Assembly: GCF_022539505.1 (NCBI RefSeq)
Contig: NC_061511.1
Location: 37,127,144-37,191,143, forward strand
From: Lolium rigidum
Taxonomy: Eukaryota > Streptophyta > Magnoliopsida > Poales > Poaceae
DNA: 64,000 bases
Direction: 5' to 3'
Shown: in pieces, positions 1-12,566 of the stretch
Numbering within the stretch: position 1 is the first letter of the stretch
Layout of the letters: every line of letters begins with the position of its first letter
The notes under the pieces: generated by a model
Seen by the model: the letters and a program-made list of their open reading frames with translations, nothing else
What the model was told of the DNA's origin: nothing
Databases searched by the model: none
Position numbers and translations under genes: made by a program

Positions 1-3000
1 TAAGCTCCCCGATTTCCTCGATTCTTCCGTAGTATCTAGTCTTTACGTCACCCGTCCAGAATCCATCGTTACCCCCGAGTTCGCGTAGCTACTCGTTCTT
101 GTCTTTTTCTTCCGTGTAGAATGTGTACCCGTTGATATCGTACGCTTGGTAAGTCATGAGGTTGGGCGCGGGGCCATGTGACAAGGCCAATACTAGTTTA
201 TCCTTGTCGAATCCATTGGTGGGGGATTAGCATCAATGTGGTCTTTGAACCAGCGCACGAAAGAGGAGTTGTGCTCTCTCGTATATTCTCGCTTCCGTCA
301 TCATCGGCTTGCCATCGTTCTCTATCATGGTTTTGTGCTCTTTCAACCAAGGATCGATCAAGTCAATGTGTTGTAGCGCTACTAAGTTGGCCTCGTCAAA
401 GTCGGAAGTCCGACCGGACATGTGCACGTGCGCTTCCTTCCTTCCATTTTTGTGGCCTACTCCCTCGAACTCTGCGGAGGTGCTTGTTTTGAGGCAAACC
501 AACGAGGTCCTCGAGGTCTAGATACTCGTGCAGAAAGAGATGCACTCTTCGGTGAGCCAGCCCCGTACGATGCTTCCATCCGGATGTGACACTGTTACGA
601 ACGTATCCTTTAATGACCCCATTCATTCTTTCAAACGGCATCATGTTGTGTAAGAATGCCGGCCCTAGACCGACGATATCATCCATGATATGGACCAACG
701 AGATGGACCATCACGTCAAAGAATGCAGGCGGGGAAGTACATCTCAAGCTCACATAGGATCACCACGATCTCTTCCCGGAGCCTTGCGAGTTTCTGCACG
801 CTTATCGACTTCCGAGTTATGACGTCGAAGAAGTTACAGAGCCCGATCAGCGTTGCACGGACATGGTCATCCATTATACCTTGGATTGCAACCGGAAGAA
901 TCTGCGTCATCATCACGTGACGAGTCATGAGACTTCATGCCGCCGAAGTTTCGTTTCTTGGGGTCCATGTATCCGCTTATTAGCCCGGAGTAACCGAAGG
1001 GCACTGCGACTCCTAGAAGGCAATTGAAAAATTGATCGACCTCGGCCGGACTAAAAGTGAAGCAGGAGGGGGACAGTAATAGTCCGGCTGCTTAATCCTT
1101 TTGCGCTTCGACCGCCGTCCGCCTCCTCCTCCGATCGTCCCTCTTGGGCCGCCGGGATCTGAAGCTCTTCCCCGATGCCCAAAACTTTCAGGTCGTGTCT
1201 TGCTTTCGGCCCATCTTTGGTCCGGTCCGGCATGTTGAGAAGAGTGCCAAGCAAGCTCTCGCACACGTTCTTTGTAATATGCATGACATCAAGGCAGTGA
1301 GGTGTATCGAGAATTTTCCAGTACGGCAAGTCCCAAAACACGGACCTCCTTTTCCATACACCAATGAGCGGCGTCGTCGTTGCCTTTTTCTTCTTCTTCT
1401 CTCTAGGCTTTTGACGTATCTTTCCCGGCGGAGGGCACTCCTTCCAACCTTTCAGTAATGTATCGATCTCTTCGCCGCTCTTCTTCCGTGGAGGTCCTCG
1501 GGGTTCATTTGTACCATCGAACAGTATCTCCACGCTTTCTCCACGGGTCGGTCTTCCGTAGCCACCTTCGATGCCCCATGTAAACTGTTTTCGAAGAGCC
1601 GGGATCCTTACCAAGCTGCAAAAACATCATCTCTTCCATGCACCCGACACATGCCTTGTGTCCATGGCACACCCGGCACGAAATGTAACCGTATCCGAGG
1701 TAGTCCTGCACCGTCGTGATCAACGCGGCTCTCAAAGGGAAATATTCTTCCGCGACGGCGTCCCATGTATCTACCCCTTCCTCCGCCCACAACGTTTCAA
1801 GCTCCTCCTTTAATAGTTCGAGATACATGTTGATATCGTTTCCTCGGCTGTGTCGGCCCTTGAATTAGCATACTCATCCGTAGGTACTTCCTCTTCATGC
1901 ACAGCCAGGGCGGGAGGTTGTAGATCCATACAAACACGGGCCATGTGCTATGTGTGCTGCTGCTGGTTTCCGAACGGATTGAATCCGTCCGTGCTCGCAC
2001 CCAACCCGATGTTTACGGGTTCTGCCCCAAAACTTCCGAATTCATTGTCTAATGCTTTCCACGGCTTGCATCCGAAGGGTGTGTCGGACCTGGGTGCTCA
2101 ATCCGATCTTCATCATCCAACACTGCCTCCTTTCTTTCGGCGTGCCGGCGCATGAGCTTTGCTTCCTTGCGGTCCGCGTAGAACCGTTGCAGCCGGGGGC
2201 GAGCGGGAAGTACCACACAACTTTCCGAGGAGCTTTCTTCTTCCCTTTCTTGTACCGTTCAGCGTCACACACGGGACATTTGGTCTTGTCCATGTGCTCC
2301 TTGCGATACATGATACAGTCGTTGATGCAGGCGTGATACTTTTCATGGGGTAAGTCGAGAGGGCACGTGATTCTCTTGGCCTCGGCTAGACTACCAGGAC
2401 ACGTGTTCCCGGCAGGAAGGAGATCTTTCACGTATTCCAGGATGTCGTCGACGCTTGTGTCCGTCCATCCGTGTTTCGCCTTCATCCGCAGCACATCGAG
2501 AGCTACTCTCAAGCGAGACTCCCCCAACCCGCGACCGAGTCGTACAACGGAATATTCGAGTCTATCTCCAGCTTGCTCAAGCTTTGATTTCCGCTTGGCG
2601 CCCTTCGTCTTTTCGAGAAGCAGATCTTGAAGATGAGGGTCCCGCACGACTGAAGCTAGCGGCACCTCTTCGTCGTCGTCAAGGTTATTGTCATCGTCAA
2701 GGTTATTATCGTCGTCAAGGTTATCGTCTTCTGCGACAAACTCTTCATCGTCATCAATGTCATGATGCCCTCCTTCTTGCCGGCCATTATTACCACCTCG
2801 CCGCCGTCGCCCCATTGACCTCCGCGCCATCATCGCTCATCCATTGAGTGTGTCCATGCATGAAACCATTAGTGAGCAGGTGCCCCTGCAATTTTCCTCG
2901 AATATGGGTCAAACCATTTCCCTCGTTTGCATCTCCGGCACGGACACAATACCTCCGTGCGTTTATTTTCATACATGTCGATGATCGCGTGTTTCGGATA

Positions 3001-3081
3001 TCTCATCACGATGCTTTCACTCATCTCGATAACCATTCTCGCCTGCATGGTAAGATTACATAATTGATTAGAACCATGCAT
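1..3081 (-). pseudogene. CACTA TNP2-type transposase gene, frameshifted, 3' end cut by window edge
   Basis: Reading from the right, a transposase-associated domain lies at about 3080-2850, with the cysteine-rich motif CPCRRCKRGKWFDPYSRKI. An acidic low-complexity stretch follows (DDDNNLDDDNNLDDDEE, about 2720-2660). The start of the TNP2 domain (CPVCDAERYKKGKKK) is near 2270. The TNP2 core is at 2000-1150, with ISCRVCHGHKACVGCMEE and LDVMHITKNVCESLLGTL. A DUF4218 segment with MMPFERMNGVIKGYVRN is at about 640-590, and a DUF4216-like segment (KTRYYGRIEEIGEL) is at 1-60. That is the normal domain order of plant CACTA transposases. The frame changes several times (near 2200, 1800, 1510 and 1150), so no continuous protein can be read. 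It would cut and paste the element by binding its ends. It is probably inactive, although some frame breaks could be sequence errors. Confidence 0.85.
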
Positions 3082-5579
3082 CCGTCGGTAGTTTTCACGG
3101 AAAATTTCGGCATGACCTTCCTACACGGTAGGACATAGGAGCGCCGTAAATGTGCCGAAACGAAACTTGAAGAATCAACATTTCGGCGCAACGTTGGCAA
3201 CTCATTTTCAACGCCAACACACACACAAGCACAAGCACAACATATATATATATGCGACACACGAGAGCTAGCTTTGCTTCAAATGTCCAACATACGTCGA
3301 TTTCATTCCTTAATTTGTTCATTAATGTAATATCCCAGGTTTAGAGGCAATAAAATGAGAGAACACCAAAGTGTGCATTGCATTCATGCATAGAAAATCC
3401 GGGGAATTTTCGCGCTTTCAAATAAAACTTACCACGATGACTCGAAGTTTCACTTGACTTGTTGGAATTGAAGTAGAGCATCAAGTCAAGCGCTATAAAC
3501 TTCACTGTGATCTTTGCTAAAACCTTGTTTTGGGTAGATATGATTTGATCTATGGGCTAGATCAAATAGAATTAGTTTTACAACAAATAACATCTTAAGT
3601 AAGGGTCAATTACAAGATCTTATAAAAGATCTCAACATGGTATTCCTTACAACAACACATTCTTTAAGAATCAAACCCTAACTTATTAACACTTAAAAGT
3701 TAGCAACTACCCTTGTGTGTAATTTGATTCACTTCTAAAATTATTAATAGATAATGTAAATCACAGGGTCTAAAGTGCATAAAGGCCACACATTCTTATT
3801 TAACTCATAACTTATTAAATATATGGAATATCATAAAACTAAATCCATTTACATTACGAATTATAGTTCAAACTATTTGAATAAAACTAACCATGAGTAT
3901 TTTGAAACTCATATGATCATGCCTTGGTGAAATCAAACACCAACTATCCAAAATTAAGGAATAACCCTCAACCTTGACTTTTTGACCAATATTATAATAT
4001 AAATTCAATCAAATATGATATAGTGACTCATCCACAATAATAAAACCATTCACAAGATATTTAGTAACAAATGCCACTTGGCTATCCAAATATAATTCAT
4101 ATGAGAGGATAATGATCATGCCACATAGGATGAAAATACCTACATGACTTGCATCCCAAGACTTGCCACCTCATGCTCAAAGGATTGCTATGGATGAGGG
4201 CATGACAACCAAGCACCTTACTCATCAAACCAAAACAAGAGTCACCCACCTATGTGTCATGATACTAGAGCTTGCCCAAGCCTATAAATAGAGCCACACC
4301 CTTCATCCATATGATCACCTTGTAGCATAATACAAGGAAACCAAACACTTGAGACCTTCCATATGAATTAGCTAGGATAAAGATGAAGAAGCTAGGAGGT
4401 GGAGGCAAACCACAAGATGCAGGTTTATCGAATTCCGGAAGAACAAGCTACATAAGATACCAAGGTAGAATTCTTAGGCAAACCATATATTTAGAAGATC
4501 ACATCATCATCTCTTGAGTAGGACTTTAGGATGTTCTTAGACATTTAGAAGTGAGAGAGGTTATAGATGCTAACCATATCCATGTCTATCCTAGAGAATA
4601 TTAGAGTAGTATTAAATCCTACTTGTTCAAACCAACCTTTAATCTTGGAGGTGAGAGCCATGTTCTATTAGTGAAACATAACCAAAGCTTATGCACATAT
4701 CCTAATTCTAGTTGTGTATCATATTGGTGATCACTACTTAAACCCTAAACTACATGCGAATTCCAACCCATGGATTACTTTGGATTATAATTATAACCCT
4801 GCCATGCCTCATGCCTATTTAATACTTCAAATAGTGAAGTATTCCCAAAACCATAAACCTTGTCATATGGAACTAATCCACATAGAATATTATGCCCTAC
4901 CTTGTGTATCATGGATCACAAGGATACAACCAAGCCTTGCATACCTAATGACTTAATGTCATTTGGGTGAGTAGAAGGAAACCAATATCCAATCCTACTG
5001 GATGTTCTAAATAATTGATTAAGTTGACCAATAGGAAAAATATATTATAGTTGGACCATCACCTTAGCAAGTGAATTAACCATTATGAGCTTAGGATCTA
5101 TTTCAAGTAAGCCAAGCCAGAAATGCTAAGCAAGATTATTAAAGATAGAGTTTATCAAATCATCTTCTTAAACCCTCAGAACCCACATGAAATCATAAAC
5201 TCATTCTATTCACAACACCATTTAATTTAAACTTCAACCATAATTAAACTAGATATGAACAATCAATATTGTTTAGCACACTAGTTTAACCTAATAATAT
5301 TTTTACCATTCACATGTTCTAAACTTCAAATTATTTAAACAGATTTTGTTCTTAAATTAAAAGGAATTGAGATTGATATCAAAACCCATTTCTATGATAA
5401 TTAAATCTCACAATATATCAATCTAATCAAAAAATTCAAAGTTTATTTAAACAAAATAATGATACGGTAATCATTAGTATAAATTTATGTTGATATTCCA
5501 ATATTTTAGAAGTCTGTAAAACAAAACGAGAATTCAAATACTAAATTCAAACCGAGAAAATAAAAACGAGAAAATTTAA

Positions 5580-6680
5580 AAAGGAAAAAGAGAGGAAAAC
5601 CTTACCTGTCCACCGACAGTGGCCGCAGCAGCCCAGCACCGCACCAACCACCATCTCCACACAAGCCCACCAGTAACCCAGCCCACGAACGAAATCGACC
5701 CATCACCATACCGTTTCGATTGCCTTAATAATCGTGCGAGAGGAAAACGTCGTCGTCTTCTTCTCCGACGTCGACGACGGCCGCAACGCCGGTAGGCCAC
5801 GACCTCCTCGCCGATAAGCTTGCCCGGACGTCTCCCGGACCTCTCGAAGCACGCCCAATCTCTCTCGCGTCCGAGTCTATCCGCGGAAGAAAAGATCTTC
5901 GCCAGAGTTAAATCTTCCGGAGACCGCCACCTCCCGACCATCGCGCCGTCGTCGTGTCGAGGCCTCAGAGCTCCCCTCGGCCTATAAATAGTTGGAGATC
6001 ATCACCGTGTAATCCTTGTTCTTCGCCGCCCATCCATTCTCTCTCAATCGCCCTCTATCTCTCACCATTATCCACTTACTGTCGCCGGCGTCGTGGACGA
6101 GTTCGACGGAGGAGACCACCCCAAGCTCCGTGCAGTGGCTCGTTGGAAGCGCATCGTCGAGGAGAGCCTCGCAGGTACAAGCAATCGTCCGGGGGAGCAA
6201 GATGCAGGGCGAATTTGAAGATTCCCTTTCTCAGTACATCGCCGGTAACAATGAAATCGAGCTCAACTCCGGCGGCAATCGTCGTCGCCGACCACACCAT
6301 CGTACTCTAGGTGAGTTTGCGCGTCTGTAAAGCCTCCTCTTGCATCCTATCGACGTCAGTAGCTCCATTTAGCCACCTCGCCGGAGAGCACCGCCGCGGG
6401 ACATGTTTTCCGACATGGTTCCGGCGACCAATAGCCTATTCCACCACCACCATCGTGTTCCTTGTCTTCTTCTCGTTCAATTGATACCAACCGCGCATCC
6501 GGGGTGCCTCGTAGCGGCGGCGCCGTCTTCGTCTGACCGCCGGCGTCAAGCCGTCGGTAGAGATGACGTGGCCGTGGGCTCCCCACACCTGTTTGACTTG
6601 GTCGTTTCCCTCATGGCAGCTGACCTGTACCAGACCCCACCTGTCTGTCTCTGTGTGTGTAACTCGAATCGGTAAGTTTA
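5580..6680 (+). promoter_or_regulatory. GC-rich promoter and leader-like block inside the LARD 5' LTR
   Basis: Within an AT-rich LTR this 1.1-kb block is GC-rich and resembles a plant gene start. It has a TATAAATA box at 5983-5990, a CT-rich leader (about 6010-6070), and a consensus splice donor CTCTAG/GTGAGT at 6310/6311. An upstream TATAAATA at 4283-4290 offers a second possible start. The same block is kept in the 3' LTR at about 21740-22800. Long open frames here exist in several frames on both strands and are not conserved as any protein I recognise. I read it as the LTR's transcription start region, perhaps captured from a host gene. Confidence 0.5.
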
Positions 6681-7528
6681 GTAATTAGGTTTATTTCAAA
6701 TTCCAGAAAAATGCTGAAACTTTGTAAAATCATACAAAATTCATTTCAACTCAGAAAAATATAAGTAATATATCAAAATGCTCACAAAAATAAACTCTAT
6801 TCAAATAAAATATAAAACAAAAATGTGTGTCAAAATAAAAATTCATTTATTTTTAACTTCTTTAATTATGCCTTTTCATTTATTTAAAATGCAAATTGAA
6901 TTCGAGTAAATAATTAAGTTCCAAACTTAAATTTTAACTATTCAGTAACTAAGTAAAATGTTAAGATTAATTTTATTTACCATATTTGCATTAATTTAAT
7001 TATTAGTGGTAATTCATAAACCCTAATTTGCAAATTACTATTTTTATTTTCTTTAAATAGTGATAACTCAAGAAAATAGTAAAAGCCAATATCATTTTGG
7101 TAGCTCAACAATTATTTACTTAAACATTCTTAAGTTAACAAGTTAAATATTTTAAAACCTAACAATAACTAAGAAACCACGATTTCTAATGAAACCCTAA
7201 TTAGTAATTATTTTAATTCTTAAACCCTCTAAAAATTAATAGCATGTTAAAATTATTAATAACTCTATTTCAAGTACTTAATCACATTAGTTCTCGTACC
7301 AAGTATTACTTTAAGAATTGGATCATAATTTAGAAACCTTAGTTTTATTATAAGTTAGAATCTGGATCCCATTATTTTATGTGATCATTTCAAAATGATT
7401 TAACTCTAAAACCCTAGTTGCTTATCACATGTGATCATGTGAATTTCCCCTTACATAGAGAACCTTATTATGTAATCAACAAATACAAGTCATGGTCCAC
7501 CAAAATAGAGACAATTCACATGAGTCAT

Positions 7529-9122
7529 TGATACGTCTCCAACGTATCGATAATTTCTTATGTTCCATGCTACTTTATTGATGATACCTACATGTTTTAT
7601 GCACATTATATGTCATATTTATGCATTTTCTGGAACTAACCTATTAACAAGATGCCGAAGAGCCAGTTGTTGTTTTCTGCTGTTTTTGGTTTCAGAAATC
7701 CTAGTAAAGAAATATTCTCGGAATTGGACGAAACTTTCGCCCCGGGTCCTATTTTTGCACGAAGCTTCCAGAAGACCGAAGACCTAACGAAGTGGGGCCA
7801 CGAGGCGGCCAGAAGGGAGGCCGGCGCGGCCCGGGCCCTGGCCGCGCCGACCTACCGCTGGGCCCCTCGTGTGGCCCCCACGTTGCCCTTCCGCCTACTT
7901 AAAGCCTCCGTCGCGAAACCCCCGATGCGAGAGCCACGATACGGAAAACCTTACGGAGACGCCGCCGCCGCGAATCCCATCTCGGGGGATTACGGGAGAT
8001 CGCCTCCGGCACCCTGCCGGAGAGGGATTCATCTCCCGGAGGACTCTACACCGCCATGGTCGCCTCCGGAGTGATGAGTGAGTAGTTCACCCCTGGACCA
8101 TGGGTCCATAGCAGTAGCTAGATGGTCGTCTTCTCCTTGTTGTGCTTCATTGTTGGATCTTGTGAGCTGCCTAACATGATCAAGATCATCTATCTGTAAT
8201 ACTATATGTTGTGTTTGTCGGGATCCGATGGATAGAGAATACTATGATTATGGTGATTATCAATCTATTGTTTATGTGTTGTTTATGATCTTGCATGCTC
8301 TCCGTTATTAGTAGAGGCTCTGGCCAAGTTTTTGCTCTTAACTCCAAGAGGGAGTATTTATGCTCGATAGTGGGTTCATGCCTTCATTGAATGCAGGGAT
8401 CGTGACGAGAGAGTTCTAAGGTTGTGATGTCTTGTTGCCACTAGGGATAAAACATTGATGCTATGTCTAAGGATGTAGTTGTTGATTACATTACGCACCA
8501 TACTTAATGCAATTGTACGTTGCTTAGCAACTTAATGCTGGATGGGGTTCGGATGATAACACTGAAGGTGGACTTTTTAGGCATAGATGCGGTTGGATGG
8601 CGGTCTATGTACTTTGTCGTAATGCCCAATTAAATCTCACTATATTTATCATATCATGTATATGCATTGTTATGCCTTTCTCTATTTGTCAATTGCCCGA
8701 CTGTAATTTGTTCACCCAACATGCTTTTATCTTATGGGAGAGACACCTCTAGTGAAGCTGTGGACCCCGGTCCTATTCTTTACATAGCATACAATCTACT
8801 GCAATTGTGTTTATCTTGTTTTCTTTGCAAACATCTTCCACTCGATACGTTTAATCCTTTGTTACAGCAAGCCGGTGAGATTGACAACCTCAGCTGTTTC
8901 GTTGGGGCAAAGTACTTTGGTTGTGTTGTGCGGGTTCCGCGTTGGCGCCGGAATCCCTGGTGTTGCGCCGCATCACATTTCGCGACCATCAACCTTCAAC
9001 GTGCTTCTTGGCTCCTCCTGGTTCGATTAAACCTTGGTTTCTTTACGAGGGAAAACTTGCTACTGTGCGCATCATACCTTCCTCTTGGGGTTCCCAACGA
9101 ACGTGTGAGTTACACGCCATCA
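7529..9122 (+). repeat. 5' LTR of the plus-strand gag-only element
   Basis: The LTR begins TGATACGTCTCC and ends GCCATCA. It has a short terminal palindrome (ATACGT...ACGTAT) near its start and a GC-rich block at 7790-8070. The interior starts at 9123 with AGCTCTTTTCCGGCGCCGTT, the position of the primer-binding site. I could not match that site to a specific tRNA. Confidence 0.85.
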
Positions 9123-9444
9123 AGCTCTTTTCCGGCGCCGTTGCGGGGAGATCAAGACACGCTGCAAGGGGAGTCTCCACTTCTCAATCTCTTTACTTTG
9201 TTTTTGTCTTGCTTTATTTTATTTACTACTATGTTTGCTGCACTAAATCAAAATACAAAAAAATTAGTTACTTGTCTTTACCTTATTTGCCTAGTTTACT
9301 ATATCAATAATGCAAAAAATTAGTTACTTGCATCTATTTGCTTAATTCCATACATGCTTCCTTTTACTTTGGAAGAGATACTGAGTAGGACGAGGGTGTA
9401 TCATTGGAAGAGATAATATAGAAGAATTTTTCACCCATGTTAGT

Positions 9445-9992
9445 ATGGATGAAGATTTTGAAGATATACCATTATTAAAAACTGCTCCTACTTATGAAAG
9501 TGCTTCTGCTCGTTTGATACACATGTTAGAAACTAGATTTGTTAATCTCAATCCCATAATACAACATATGTTTCTTACACTTTCGGATATGGAGATGGGG
9601 AAAAGAGAAATTTTGTTTTAAAAGTCCTCGTTAGAGAATTTGAGGATATAGTTAAAGAAGCTAGAAAAGTTTTTATTAAGCATAAGAGGCTTGGTTTCTT
9701 TCCTAATTTTAAACAAATACTTGAAAAGATGGATATGGATAGAATTAAGTATACTAATAATGTTAATGATGGTAGGGAAATTAAAGCGCCAATACCTAGT
9801 AAACTACTAGGGATGCATGAAGCTTTGGAAAATAACTATGCTTGGCTTGTTCCTGAAAATTTGTTTGATGAGAATAGTAAGCCTAGGAGCAATGAGAGAG
9901 GAGTTACTTATATAGACCAGATACAATGCATTGTTGAGAAAACTCCCAGCTCCCAAGGTAATGAAGTTGATGCTTCTACTCTCGATGTTACT
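9445..9992 (+). pseudogene. Gag-like open-frame relic of the plus-strand element
   Basis: A frame starts at ATG 9445 (MDEDFEDIPLLKTAPTYES) and is broken by a frame change near 9620. It continues in another frame from 9729 to 9992 (MDMDRIKYTNNVNDGREIK) and ends EVDASTLDVT. The gag of the sister element at 31720-30998 also ends NVDASTLDVT, so the C-terminal tail and stop position match. The upstream halves differ, and this copy lacks the clear gag-core motif seen in the sister. It is followed by the conserved GCGTTAAAGAAAAGCGCTTA stretch. The role is a probable particle protein, non-functional here. Confidence 0.6.
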
Positions 9993-12566
9993 TGATTTGC
10001 ACTTTCTGCGCCTAGCTGAAAGGCGTTAAAGAAAAGCGCTTATGGGAGACAACCCATGTTTTTACCTACAGCAATTTTTTGTTTTGTTGAGTCTTGGAAG
10101 TTGTTTACTACTGTAGCAACCTCTCCTTATCATGTTTTTGTGCCAAGTAAAGTTTCTATGTCAAAGTTGATGTTATATTTGGGATTGCTGCGCAGAAACA
10201 GCATTGCTGTCTGTCACGAATCTGGGCACAGTTCTCTGTAGAAAATTCGAAAAAATCTGCCAATTTACGAGCGTGATCCTCAGATATGTACGCAACTTTC
10301 ATTAGTTTTGAGTTTTTCCATTTGAGCAAGTCTGGTGACAGCTTTAAATTCGTCTTTACGGACTGTTCTGTTTTTGACAGATTCTGCCTTTTATTTCGCA
10401 TTGCCTCTTTTGCTGTGTTGGATTTATTTCTTTGATCCACTAATGTCCAGTAGCATTATGCAATGTCCAGAAGTGAAAATAATGATTGTGTCACCTCTGA
10501 ATGAGTGAATTATTAATGATGCACTAACCCTCTAATGAGTTTGCTTGAAGTTTGGTGTGAAGGAAGTTTTCAAGGGTCAAGAGAGGAGAATGATATACTA
10601 TGATCAAGAGGAGTGAAAGCTCTAAGCTTGGGGATGCCCCCGTGGTTCACCCCTGCATATTTTAAGAAGACTCAAGCGTCTAAGCTTGGGGATGCCCAAG
10701 GCATCCCCTTCTTCATCGACAACATCATCAGGTTCCTCCCCTGAAACTATATTTTTATTCAATCACATCTTGTGTTCTTTACTTGGAGCGTCGGTTTGTT
10801 TTCGTTTTTGTTTTTGTTTGAATAAGATGGATCCTAGCATTCACTTTGTGGGAGAGAGACACGCTCCGCTGTTGCATATGGACACATGTGTCCTTAGGCT
10901 TTACTCATAATGTTCAAGGCGAAGTTTCTTCTTCGTTAAATTGTTATATGGTTGGAATTGGAAAATGCTACATGTAGTAATTCTAAAATGTCTTGGATAA
11001 TGTGATACTTGGTAATTGTTGTGTTCATGTTTAAGCTCTTGCATCATATGCTTTGCACCCATTAATGAAGAAATACATAGAGCTTGCTAAAATTTGATTT
11101 GCATATTTGGTCTCTCTAAGGTCTAGATAATATCTAGTATTGAGTTTTGAACAACAAGGAAGACGGTGTAGAGTCTTATAATGTTTACAATATGTCTTTT
11201 ATGTGAGTCTTGCTGCACCTGTTCATCCTTGAGTTTGCTTCAAATAACCTTGCTAGCTTAAACCTTGTATCGAGAGGGAATACTTCTCATGCATCCAAAA
11301 TCCTTGAGCCAACTACTATGTCATTTGTGTCCACCATACCTACCTACTACATGGTATTTCTCCGCCATTCCAAAGTAAATTGCTTGAGTGCTACCTTTAA
11401 AATTCCATCATTCACCTTTGCAATATATAGCTCATGGGACAAAATAGCCTTAAAAACTATCGTAGTATTGAATATGTACTTATGCACTTTATATTTTATT
11501 AAGTTGCTTGTTGTGCGATAACCATGCTTACGGGGAACGCCATCAACTATTGTTGAATATCATGTGAGTTGCTATGCATGTCCGTCTTGTCTGAAGGTCT
11601 ATCCTTTTAGTGGTTGGAGCATGCAAAATTGTTAGAGAAGAGCATTGGGCCGCTAACTAAAGCCATGAACCATGGTGGAAGTTTCAGTTTTGGACATATA
11701 TCCTCAATCTCATATGAGAACAATAATCATTGCTACATGCTTATGCATTTAAGAGGAGTCCATTATCTCGTTGTCCATGTTGTCCCGGTATGGATGTCTA
11801 AGTTGAGAATAATCAAAAGCGAGAAATCCGAAATGCGAGCATTCTCCTTAGACCTTTGTACGAGCGGCATGGAGGTACCCCTTTGTGACACTTGGTTGAA
11901 ACATGGCATGCAAAGATCCGGTAGTCCAAGTTAAGTAGGACGAGGTGCGGGCACTATTAGTATACTATGCATGAGGCTTGCAACTTGTAAGATATAATTT
12001 ACATAACTCATATGCTTTATTACTACCGTTGACAAAATTGTTTCATGTTTTCAAAATAAAAGCTCTAGCACAAATACAGCAATCGATGCTTTCCTCTTGA
12101 AGGACCTTTCTTTTACTTTTATTGTTGAGTCAGTTTACCTATCTCCTTCCACCTAAGAAGCAAACACTTGTGTGAACTGTGCATTGATTCCTACATATTT
12201 GCATATTGCACTTGTTATATTACTTTATGTTGACAATATCCATGAGATATACATGTTATAAGTTGAAAGCAACCGCTGAAACTTAATCTTCCTATGTGTT
12301 GCTTCAATACCTTTACTTTGATTTATTGCTTTATGAGTTAACTCTTATGCAAGACTTATTGATGCTTGTCTTGAAGTACTATTCATGAAAAGTCTTTGTC
12401 ATATGATTCACTTGTTTACTCATGTCATTACCTTTGCTTTGATTGCTGCATTCATTACATATGTTTACAAATAGTATGATCAAGATTATGATGGCATGTC
12501 ACTTCAGAAATTATCTTTGTTATCGTTTTACTCGCTCGGGACGAGCAGAACTAAGCTTAGGGATGC
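9993..12566 (+). other. Noncoding interior of the plus-strand gag-only element
   Basis: No pol domain is visible. Twice the sequence AAGCTTGGGGATGCCC occurs (10624 and 10682), a duplicated purine tract like the one before the 3' LTR. A stretch at 10156-10440 keeps an open frame on the opposite strand that is also present in the sister element at 30551-30778; I treat it as conserved noncoding sequence. Confidence 0.6.

Noticed and set aside
4714..4956. 80-codon frame conserved in both LARD LTRs
   Set aside because: Conservation is expected because LTR copies are identical at insertion; there is no domain and no codon-biased change.
8667..9323. Open frame of 218 codons
   Set aside because: It lies inside the LTR of the gag-only element and crosses the LTR border; the sister LTR copies break it, so it is not a gene.
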